NCBI GenBank assembly: GCA_964650905.1
Contig: CAZYVH010000017.1
Span: 1 to 42,173 of the forward strand
DNA length: 42,173 nucleotides
Origin: SZUA-36 sp964650905
GTDB taxonomy: Bacteria > Pseudomonadota > Gammaproteobacteria > Xanthomonadales > SZUA-36
Direction: 5' to 3'
The first letter of the stretch is position 1. Each line of letters opens with the position of its first letter. A program made the translations under genes and the position numbers. Below the pieces are notes generated by a model that saw only the letters and a program-made list of their open reading frames with translations, made no database searches and was not told where the DNA came from. Positions 1-6,999 of this stretch are shown here, one piece after another.

Positions 1-95
1 AGTGTGTCCCGGAGGCCGCTACCGGTATCCCCGCCGAGCGCACTCTCAGGCGTAAACGAGGTTGCTGGAATTCACAGCTAGCAGACTGTCAAACT
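1..95. other. Window edge, no gene recognised
   Basis: This short stretch lies downstream of the stop codon of the minus-strand lipoprotein gene. I see no convincing reading frame, RNA gene or hairpin followed by a T-run, and the neighbouring gene is outside the window. Confidence 0.4.
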
Positions 96-1370
96 CTACC
101 TGCGGCGATCACGCTTGCTTGATTTCTGGTCTGAACCCGATGCGTTTGAAGCGTGGGTTGAGTTGCGCCTCGGGCCGTTCCGCTCTGAGCGTTGCCCGCG
201 TGCGGCTTGCTGTGAAACCCGTTGTGCGGGAGCCGGCGCCGATGTCCGCCGGGTTGGCTGGCGTTCGTACCTGACGGGTGCCGTGCGCATCGTCCGACGT
301 TGTTGAGATGGCTGAACAGCAGGTCGCGTTACTGGTCTGGCAACGGGTGCAAGGTTGTAAGACCGGGTCGATACAATCGCCGTGGTACGTGAACGGCTCT
401 GCTTGGCACCTGAGCGATAACGGATCTCACCGGTTGCTTGCCGGCTCCGGTAATTTGAACTGCGTGCACCCCCAGGTGCTTCCACTGCTTCGACATGACC
501 GCTGACCGGTGCCCTTTCAATAGGCGTTATGTGCGACCGGCTCTGTTTGGCGCCGGAACGATAACGCACCACACCGCCAGAGTGTCTGACCCGGTAATCA
601 GACCGGGCCGCGCTGGCAGTCTGCGTCTTCACGGCGACCAACCTGTCAGGTTTTGGGGTATGAGGCTCCACGCGGCTTTTACCGATCTTGGCGCCGGCAC
701 GGTTTCTGATCACCATACCCCGGTTGCCGGAGTGCCCTGACGGCGTGGCAGAAACATAGCGTCTGAGCGGCGCGGCATCACGTTCACCTGCGCGGTCACG
801 TGAATTATTGCCACGCGCCTTGCGATCGGGGCGAACACTGTCACCCGGATAGTTATTGTCGCGACCACGGTAACGGCCATTGCCCCGATCAGCACCGGTA
901 TAACGGTCGTGTCTGTTGCGATCATGCCTGTCATGGTGGCCATCGGCGTATCTATTCCTGTGACCGCAACTGTGATACCTTCGGCAACCCTCGTAATATG
1001 GCCACCAGGTGTCGTAATAAGGCCGGTAGTAGTGTGAATAATACGGCGCATACCAGGGTGAATAATACGGTGCATACCAAGGTGAATTAAAGCTGTAATA
1101 CGGGTCATACCATGGCGAGTACCCGTAGGAAAGACCCCACGACAAACCGGCACGACCATAACCACCGGCAAAGCCGCCGTAACCCAGGTAGAAAGAATCT
1201 ACCGATCCCCAGGGGTAATACGCCCCGTTATCATAGCCGTATGATTCTTCCACAAAAGCCGGGTTGTCATGCGTGTAATAAGCGCCGTCTTTAACCGCAG
1301 TTTCAGGGTAGTAATAAGTCACACAGCCCGTCATCCAAAGTAACAAAGGAAGAATCATCAGCTTTTTCAT
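96..1370 (-). CDS. Tyr/Trp-rich, Arg-rich putative lipoprotein with internal repeats
   Basis: I do not recognise a named family. The chosen ATG gives 424 residues and has a GGAGG ribosome site 5 nt upstream; the frame stays open about 50 codons further but without a signal sequence. Residues 1-16 (MKKLMILPLLLWMTGC) look like a lipoprotein signal with C16 as the lipidated cysteine. Residues 43-127 are extremely rich in Tyr, Trp, Gly and Pro, with an 8-residue tandem unit SPWYAPYY at 96-111. Residues 130-200 are rich in His, Arg and Asp. Three spaced copies of a basic motif follow: about 220-233 (degenerate), 268-279 and 317-328, the last two sharing RYRSGAKQSRS. The C-terminus is Arg/Ser rich and probably disordered. 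It lies 88 nt downstream of pepN on the same strand. An envelope surface or polyanion-binding role is only inference from composition. Confidence 0.72.
   Translation of the reverse strand: MKKLMILPLLLWMTGCVTYYYPETAVKDGAYYTHDNPAFVEESYGYDNGAYYPWGSVDSFYLGYGGFAGGYGRAGLSWGLSYGYSPWYDPYYSFNSPWYAPYYSPWYAPYYSHYYRPYYDTWWPYYEGCRRYHSCGHRNRYADGHHDRHDRNRHDRYTGADRGNGRYRGRDNNYPGDSVRPDRKARGNNSRDRAGERDAAPLRRYVSATPSGHSGNRGMVIRNRAGAKIGKSRVEPHTPKPDRLVAVKTQTASAARSDYRVRHSGGVVRYRSGAKQSRSHITPIERAPVSGHVEAVEAPGGARSSNYRSRQATGEIRYRSGAKQSRSRTTAIVSTRSYNLAPVARPVTRPAVQPSQQRRTMRTAPVRYERQPTRRTSAPAPAQRVSQQAARGQRSERNGPRRNSTHASNASGSDQKSSKRDRRR
1038..1085 (-). repeat. 24-bp tandem repeat inside the lipoprotein gene
   Basis: Two adjacent 24-nt units encode the octapeptide SPWYAPYY twice (residues 96-111 of the lipoprotein). 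The copies differ at only a few bases, which fits a recent in-frame duplication by slippage in a Tyr-rich tract. Confidence 0.7.
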
Positions 1371-1458
1371 ACGTCCTCCAGCGCCATTCCGACCGGCGTA
1401 TTGGCAACTTTGCAACAAGCTTAGCAGCATTGAGGTGAATTTTTGCTGAACGACACTT

Positions 1459-4101
1459 TCAGCGTAAAGCGTTACTGACGATTTCCATAACATCACCGGA
1501 TAAACCCTGACGTGCTGCAATCCGTTGTAATTGTTCTTTCATCAGCGCTTGCCTTTTCTCATCGTAACGCTTCCACCGATTGAAGGCTGTCGCCATGCGG
1601 GCAGCGACCTGGGGATTCAACGCATCCAACTCAATCACCCGGTCGGCATGAAAAGTGTAGCCGGAACCATCTGCTGTATGAAAACCCGTTGGATTGAGCA
1701 TTGAAAAAACACCGATCAGTGCCCTTACCTTGTTCGGATTTCGGATGCTGAACGCGGGATGTTGCATGAGTCTTTTAACCGTTTGAACCGTTCCATGACC
1801 GGGTTTGATTGCCTGCATGATGAACCACTTATCCATGACGAGTGCATCATCTTTCCAGCAGGCTTCAAAATTCGACAGGGCAGTTTCCGACTGCTTCGAG
1901 TCGGCGAGAATCAAACCACCCAATGCCGCCAGCGTATCGGTCATATTGTCGCTACGGGAGAGTTGAGTCACCGCCAGAGATTCCCCAACCCCGGTTTCCA
2001 GCAGGTAGGACAGGCAAACATTCTTGAGGCTGCGATCCGCCATGTCCCTTGCATTCTTTTGGTAAGGTTCTCCATCATCAAGTTCTCCATAACGTGAGGC
2101 AAACTGATTCTGCAGACGTTCTGCAAGTCCCCTGCGAACAAATTGGCGAGCAGCGTGTATTCCATCGACGTCAACCACGTCCATCTGCTCCGCGAGATAG
2201 TCTTCATCCGGTAGGGTCATAGCTTCGGCCAGTAAAGCCGGGTCAGCTGCGCGGTCGGTCAAAATACCCCTGAATGCATCGATCAGGTGCACATCCAGTG
2301 TCATTTCCCGGCCGGCTGCATGTGCTTTGCACTGCGTGAGAATGGTATGTTCAGCCATACGCTGAGCAGCATCCCAGCGTGCAAATTCATCGCGATCAAA
2401 CTCGATCAATGTCGCCAGTTGTTGTGGTGTGTAGTCAAAAAAATACTTCACCGGTGCGGAAAAGTCCCTGAACAGGGATGGCACCGGTGCAGTGGGAACA
2501 TTGATGAATGTGAATTCCTGACGGGCCTGGTCCATCACCAGCAAACGTGTGCCGGTTGTTCCTGTCGCTTTTTCACCCTCAAGCTGCAGCGATAATTCCT
2601 GACCGTTCATTGTCATTAGCCCCAGTGCAAATGGCAGTACCAATGGTTGTTTTTGGACCTGGTCACGGGTCGGTTCAGTCCGTTGCTCCAGGCTGAGCGT
2701 GTAACGCTGGCCTTCCGCGTCATAATAGTCCTTGATACTCACCTGTGGTGTTCCAGACTGGCTGTACCAGCGGCTGAAGCGTTCCAGGCCGATGCCATTG
2801 GCATCAGCCATCGCTGCCAGGAAGTCATCACAGGTAACCGCCTGTCCATCGTGCCGCTCAAAATAAAGCCGCATACCCTTCTGAAAGCCGCTTTCACCGA
2901 GCAGGGTGTGCAACATACGGATGACGGTTGCACCTTTCTGGTACACCGTGGCGGTATAGAAATTATTGATTTCAACGTACTGGTCCGGTCGGATGGGGTG
3001 TGACATTGGACCATCATCTTCCGGGAACTGACGGCTGCGCAGGTCACGGATAACACGTATGCGCTTGACCGCGCGTGACTGCATATCGGCCGAAAACTCT
3101 TCATCCCGGAATACCGTTAAGCCTTCCTTGAGCGTCAACTGGAACCAGTCCCGGCAGGTCACGCGGTTACCAGTCCAGTTGTGAAAATATTCATGCCCTA
3201 TAACGCCTTCGATCCCCCGGTAGTCAGTGTCGGTCGCCGTATCCGGCCGTGCCAGTACATATTTGGAATTGAATATATTCAGTGATTTATTTTCCATCGC
3301 ACCCATGTTGAAGTCATTGGTGGCGACGATGTGATAAACATCAAGGTCGTACTCGAGGTTAAAGCGTTCCTCATCCCAGCGCATGGCGTTTTGCAATGAA
3401 GTCATGGCGTGCTCACAGCGGTCGAGGTTTTCAGCCTCAACATAAATCCTGAGATCAACGTCACGGCCACTGCGGGTCCTGAAGTGATCTTCAACCAGCG
3501 ACAGGTCACCCGCGACCATGGCAAACAGGTAACTGGGTTTTGGAAAAGGGTCCTGCCAGCATACCCGGTGCCGGCCAGCAGGCAAATCAACACGTTCCAC
3601 ACAATTGCCGTTGGACAACAACACCGGAAAATCTGACTTGTCAGCCTCGAGCGTTACCCGAAAGGTGCTCATGACGTCCGGACGGTCCGGAAACCAGGTA
3701 ATTTTTCTGAAGCCCTGCGCCTCACACTGGGTCAACAGGAATTCACCTGAAAGATACAAACCTTCAAGCGCGGTGTTGCTTGCAGGGCAGATTTGCACCT
3801 GTGTATGCAATTCGCTGCGACGGGGCGCGTTGGTAATGACCAGTTCCTCACCCTTGATCACATAGTCATCCGGTGTCAGGGCCCGGCCATTAAGCGACAG
3901 GGAAATCAACTTGAGGTCACTGCCGTTTAGTACGATTTCCCGCCTTGCCGCCACCGGATCCTTCAATTCAAAAACCATACTGCTTGTTACGGTAGTCCGC
4001 TCAAGACCGATATCGAAATGCAGGTCAAGTTCGCTGACTTCCCATGGGTAAGCCGCATAGTTTTTACGGTGCACGGTCTTGCCGGGGGTATCATATTGCA
4101 T
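1459..4101 (-). CDS. pepN: Aminopeptidase N (M1 family zinc metallopeptidase)
   Basis: This cytosolic exopeptidase removes N-terminal residues from peptides during protein turnover. The protein has 880 residues, close to the usual gammaproteobacterial PepN length of about 870. The substrate-anchoring motif GAMEN is at residues 267-271. The zinc site HEYFH is at 303-307, with the third zinc ligand Glu in LKEG near 326. The middle beta domain and the all-helical C-terminal domain follow without a break. I start at the ATG at 4101 because AAGGAA lies about 7 nt upstream; a TTG codon immediately before it is a less likely start. The gene is divergent from the PLP enzyme, with only about 53 nt between the two starts, so both promoters must be compact or reach into coding sequence. 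Confidence 0.96.
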   Translation of the reverse strand: MQYDTPGKTVHRKNYAAYPWEVSELDLHFDIGLERTTVTSSMVFELKDPVAARREIVLNGSDLKLISLSLNGRALTPDDYVIKGEELVITNAPRRSELHTQVQICPASNTALEGLYLSGEFLLTQCEAQGFRKITWFPDRPDVMSTFRVTLEADKSDFPVLLSNGNCVERVDLPAGRHRVCWQDPFPKPSYLFAMVAGDLSLVEDHFRTRSGRDVDLRIYVEAENLDRCEHAMTSLQNAMRWDEERFNLEYDLDVYHIVATNDFNMGAMENKSLNIFNSKYVLARPDTATDTDYRGIEGVIGHEYFHNWTGNRVTCRDWFQLTLKEGLTVFRDEEFSADMQSRAVKRIRVIRDLRSRQFPEDDGPMSHPIRPDQYVEINNFYTATVYQKGATVIRMLHTLLGESGFQKGMRLYFERHDGQAVTCDDFLAAMADANGIGLERFSRWYSQSGTPQVSIKDYYDAEGQRYTLSLEQRTEPTRDQVQKQPLVLPFALGLMTMNGQELSLQLEGEKATGTTGTRLLVMDQARQEFTFINVPTAPVPSLFRDFSAPVKYFFDYTPQQLATLIEFDRDEFARWDAAQRMAEHTILTQCKAHAAGREMTLDVHLIDAFRGILTDRAADPALLAEAMTLPDEDYLAEQMDVVDVDGIHAARQFVRRGLAERLQNQFASRYGELDDGEPYQKNARDMADRSLKNVCLSYLLETGVGESLAVTQLSRSDNMTDTLAALGGLILADSKQSETALSNFEACWKDDALVMDKWFIMQAIKPGHGTVQTVKRLMQHPAFSIRNPNKVRALIGVFSMLNPTGFHTADGSGYTFHADRVIELDALNPQVAARMATAFNRWKRYDEKRQALMKEQLQRIAARQGLSGDVMEIVSNALR

Positions 4102-4154
4102 CAATACTTTCCTTGAAATTTTGCTGGTTAAAACACCGAGGGGGTCAGTATTAT

Positions 4155-5147
4155 ATGCGAATGGTTAACAATTCTGCAGTGCCAATACCGACTATTGTCG
4201 ATATACAGAACGCAAAACGACGTGTTGACAGCGAAATCCACACCACACCGGTGCTTTCAGAGCCTGAGTTTGATCGCCTGCTCGGTTGCAAACTGTGGTT
4301 GAAATGTGAAAATTTGCAACGCACCGGTGCCTTCAAGTTCCGCGGTGCCAGTAACGTGGTCGCACGTCTCAACGAGGCAGGTGTGCAGGGCAACGTTGCA
4401 ACCCATTCCTCCGGCAATCACGGCGCTGCACTCGCCCTGGCAGCCACCACCCATCATCGCCAGGCCTGGGTCGTTATGCCTGAGAACTCGGTAGCAACAA
4501 AAATCGAGGCCGTGCGCCGCAATGGGGGCAGAATCATTTTTTGTCCACCAACCCAACAGGGCCGTGAAGAAGGCCTGGCTAAACTCGTTGCCAAAGGTTG
4601 TATACCCGTACCGCCTTACGACGATGTCGATATCATTTGCGGTCAGGGCACATCTGCCCTTGAGTTTGTCAGCCAATGCCCCGGTCTTGATGTCTTGCTT
4701 GCGCCCGTGGGCGGTGGCGGCCTCATCAGCGGTTCAGCCATTGCGGCCCGTTCTCTGGTCAACGGTATCACCGTGATTGGCGCTGAACCAGAAGGTGCAG
4801 CGGACACAGCTTTGAGCCTTGAACTCGGTCAAAGAGTTGAGCAATTCGATGTCAACACCATTGCCGATGGTCTGCGGGCGATTGTCGGTGTGCTCAATTT
4901 TGCGATCATTCAACAGTATGTAGACGATATCATTACCGTCAGCGAAACAGGCATCGTCGACGCGATGGCCCTCGTCTGGCGGTATTTCCGCCTGTTGATT
5001 GAGCCATCCTCGGCGACGGTTATCGCTGCGATACGGGCACGGCCCGACGTCTTTTCCGGCAGGTCTGTCGGCGCCATCATCTCCGGCGGTAACATCGATC
5101 TCAATTGCCTGCCGTTCAAAACCAACAACGGCGACGAAACGCGGTAA
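4155..5147 (+). CDS. Threonine/serine dehydratase-like PLP enzyme (fold type II)
   Basis: Likely deaminates threonine or serine to an oxoacid and ammonia; a serine racemase or hydroxyaspartate dehydratase activity is also possible in this family. The protein has 330 residues and lacks the C-terminal regulatory domain of biosynthetic IlvA. The PLP-binding lysine is K61 in GAFKFRGA, the substrate-loop motif SSGNHG is at 85-90, and the phosphate-cradle glycine run GGGG is at 186-189. A late ISGGN motif near 309-313 is also typical. I choose the ATG at 4155, preceded by GAGGGGG with about 10 nt spacing; the ATG two codons later is an alternative. The stop codon overlaps the ribosome site of the next gene, so the two are probably co-transcribed. 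Confidence 0.87.
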   Translation: MRMVNNSAVPIPTIVDIQNAKRRVDSEIHTTPVLSEPEFDRLLGCKLWLKCENLQRTGAFKFRGASNVVARLNEAGVQGNVATHSSGNHGAALALAATTHHRQAWVVMPENSVATKIEAVRRNGGRIIFCPPTQQGREEGLAKLVAKGCIPVPPYDDVDIICGQGTSALEFVSQCPGLDVLLAPVGGGGLISGSAIAARSLVNGITVIGAEPEGAADTALSLELGQRVEQFDVNTIADGLRAIVGVLNFAIIQQYVDDIITVSETGIVDAMALVWRYFRLLIEPSSATVIAAIRARPDVFSGRSVGAIISGGNIDLNCLPFKTNNGDETR

Positions 5148-5154
5148 GGACTGT

Positions 5155-5664
5155 ATGAAAAAGTATCTATACCTGTTACGCCATGCCAGGGCGGAGCCCT
5201 GGAATCCGGGTACCAGTGATTTTTCAAGGTCTTTGAGTGAAAAAGGTGTCCGGCACGCAAAGATTCTGGCCGACTGGATGTCAACTTCCCTGCCTGCACC
5301 GGACACCGTGCTGTGTTCACCGGCCAGACGGACCCGGGAAACGCTCGAACCATTGCTTTGTCAATGGCCGCAACTGATTACATCGACCCACTATATCGAC
5401 ACCATTTATGGGGCTTGCACAGACCTGCTCGTGACGTTGGCACAAGACGCCTTTAGTTACAGCGATCGTCTGCTCATGGTCGGGCACAACCCGGGTTTCC
5501 ACCAATTGCTGGTCAGTACACTCAACCGGAAAGACGCAGCTGATATACGGAAAATGTCTACCGGGACACTGGCAGTGATTGGCTTTCCCGGCGCACTAAT
5601 GCGTGATCACCGGGTTGGCAAATTAACTTGTTTGATGAGTAGCAAAGACCTGCGGATACGCTGA
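5155..5664 (+). CDS. SixA-type histidine phosphatase
   Basis: A small histidine phosphatase of the branch that includes SixA, which dephosphorylates phosphohistidine on signalling or PTS proteins; the actual substrate here is unknown. The protein has 169 residues. The N-terminal catalytic motif LLRHARAE carries the expected R9 and nucleophile H10. The second catalytic histidine is H111 in MVGHNPG, and the SPARRTRET segment near 55-63 supplies the conserved arginines. The ATG at 5155 follows TAAGGA by 4 nt, and that ribosome site contains the stop codon of the upstream PLP enzyme gene, which points to translational coupling. It converges with the methionine sulfoxide reductase gene; the spacer of about 30 nt holds no clear terminator. 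Confidence 0.85.
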   Translation: MKKYLYLLRHARAEPWNPGTSDFSRSLSEKGVRHAKILADWMSTSLPAPDTVLCSPARRTRETLEPLLCQWPQLITSTHYIDTIYGACTDLLVTLAQDAFSYSDRLLMVGHNPGFHQLLVSTLNRKDAADIRKMSTGTLAVIGFPGALMRDHRVGKLTCLMSSKDLRIR

Positions 5665-5695
5665 CCCCACTCACAGGGCATATCAGGTGCCATTG

Positions 5696-6145
5696 TCAAT
5701 CTATCGACCGCAGCCAGATCTTTGCAAGTGTCTCCAGAGCTTTCACATCGGCTTTTTTAAAACGGTCGAGTCTTGTGCTGTCAATGTCCAATACACCGAG
5801 CAGCTTTCCCTCCTTGTAAAGCGGTACAACGACCTCGGAGCGCGCAGCCACATCACAGGCGATGTGGCCATCAAATTCATCGACATTGGCAACACAGATG
5901 GTTTTACCACTTGTGGCAGCCGTGCCGCATACGCCTTTACCCAAGTCTATGCTGACACAGGCAGGTTTACCCTGGAACGGCCCGACCAGCAGTGTCGCGC
6001 CAGCAACAAAATAAAATCCCACCCAGGAGATGTCGGGCAGCTCAGAAAATAGCAGTGCACTCAGGTTGGCGGCGTTGGAGACGCGGTTGGATGTAACCGA
6101 CAGCAGGCCTTTTGCCTGTTGCAACAACTGGTCCCAGTCTGTCAT
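5696..6145 (-). CDS. msrC: Free methionine-R-sulfoxide reductase (GAF domain)
   Basis: Reduces free methionine-(R)-sulfoxide in the cytosol, repairing oxidised methionine. The protein has 149 residues and is a single GAF domain. Three cysteines, C63, C73 and C97, have the same spacing (10 and 24 residues) as the redox cysteines Cys84, Cys94 and Cys118 of E. coli fRMsr (YebR), which separates it from ordinary ligand-binding GAF domains. C84 is an additional cysteine. The DIDS segment near 120-123 fits the conserved family C-terminus. Its start codon overlaps the stop of the upstream methyltransferase gene by 4 nt, so the two form an operon with coupled translation. Confidence 0.92.
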   Translation of the reverse strand: MTDWDQLLQQAKGLLSVTSNRVSNAANLSALLFSELPDISWVGFYFVAGATLLVGPFQGKPACVSIDLGKGVCGTAATSGKTICVANVDEFDGHIACDVAARSEVVVPLYKEGKLLGVLDIDSTRLDRFKKADVKALETLAKIWLRSID

Positions 6146-6738
6146 GTTTTCCTGAACTCCAGCAAGAAATTATTCGCTGGCATGGTGATACATTGCTGCA
6201 ATTGAATGTCACAGGCACTGGCCAGCGTCTCAATAGCAGCGAGATCACGGATGCCGCGCATTGGATCACTTTTCCGCAGCCAACCATCAAACTGCTCGTT
6301 GCTTCGGGACGTAAACGCGTTGTTGATATTGAAAGGTCCGTAAAGACAAAACACGGCGCCTGGCATCAGACAACTGGAGAGTCCCCCAAACATCGCCATC
6401 ACTGCATTCCAGGGTATGAAATGAGCCGTATTTGCAGAAAATGCCGCAACATAGCTGGCATCGGGCCAGGGGTCAGTGAGTACGTCCAATTGTAGTGGTG
6501 GAAGAACATTTTTACCGCCTTCAAACCGGATGCGTGTCGCCAGAGGGGCCAGGTTTTCAGCTTTCTCACTGGCTTGCCAATCGAGACCGGGCAGACGCGG
6601 GCTGAAATATACGGCATGTTGACCGCTGCCTGAACCAATTTCCAGCAATCTACCCGATGCCGGCAACAAGCGCACCAATTGCTCGAGTATGGGTTCTTTG
6701 TTGCGTTCGGCAGCGCTTGAAAAAGACAGTGCACTCAT
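6142..6738 (-). CDS. DUF938 family SAM-dependent methyltransferase
   Basis: A class I methyltransferase-like protein of unknown substrate. The protein has 198 residues, typical for DUF938. The N-terminal segment around AAERNKEPIL is the family signature, and the SAM-binding glycine motif LLEIGSGSGQHA is at 31-42. An acidic residue near 58 (ASEK) would bind the ribose of SAM, and NTAHFIPW near 104 is another conserved family segment. The ribosome site before the ATG is weak (GGAA). It overlaps msrC by 4 nt. The family call is firm, but the reaction is not known and the link to methionine-sulfoxide repair is only positional. Confidence 0.9.
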   Translation of the reverse strand: MSALSFSSAAERNKEPILEQLVRLLPASGRLLEIGSGSGQHAVYFSPRLPGLDWQASEKAENLAPLATRIRFEGGKNVLPPLQLDVLTDPWPDASYVAAFSANTAHFIPWNAVMAMFGGLSSCLMPGAVFCLYGPFNINNAFTSRSNEQFDGWLRKSDPMRGIRDLAAIETLASACDIQLQQCITMPANNFLLEFRKT

Positions 6739-6950
6739 TTCCAGAAACTGTCGTGGTGGTTACCCTGCGGACCGCTCAGACCGGCAATCAGACGTTGGAA
6801 TGCACGACTGTGGACATTCGCCATCCCGGGTATGACAAAGCGTCTTAATAAGCATCTTCAAAGCGGGCTCGATCTTTGCGGCCAATACCGTGTCAAAGAC
6901 CGGTGGCCAGCTAACAACGTGAATACAGACGTCATATCGACACGGTTTAC
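6739..6950. other. Intergenic region between methyltransferase gene and pilQ terminator
   Basis: About 210 nt without a gene I can support. It must hold the promoter of the minus-strand methyltransferase-msrC pair. A TTGACA hexamer occurs on the minus strand near 6893-6898, but I see no good -10 at a 16-18 nt distance. Because the adjacent terminator is symmetrical, a short plus-strand transcript ending there is conceivable but unsupported. Confidence 0.35.
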
Positions 6951-6979
6951 AAAAAACCCGGGTCATGCCCGGGTTTTTT
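6951..6979. terminator. Bidirectional Rho-independent terminator after pilQ
   Basis: A perfect 12-bp inverted repeat (AAAAAACCCGGG and CCCGGGTTTTTT) surrounds the 5-nt loop TCATG. Each strand therefore reads a GC-rich stem followed by six T residues. It starts 21 nt beyond the pilQ stop codon and closes the pilMNOPQ operon. Confidence 0.93.
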
Positions 6980-6999
6980 GCTGTCCTGGAGAACATTGA

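Noticed and set aside
710..1171. Open 153-codon minus-strand frame rich in Thr, Ile and Val, inside the lipoprotein gene
   Set aside because: It is an out-of-frame product of the repetitive Tyr-rich coding sequence and has no ribosome site; the lipoprotein frame has a strong one and a signal peptide.
6760..6996. 78-codon minus-strand frame between pilQ and the methyltransferase
   Set aside because: It runs through the pilQ terminator hairpin, has no ribosome site and resembles no protein.
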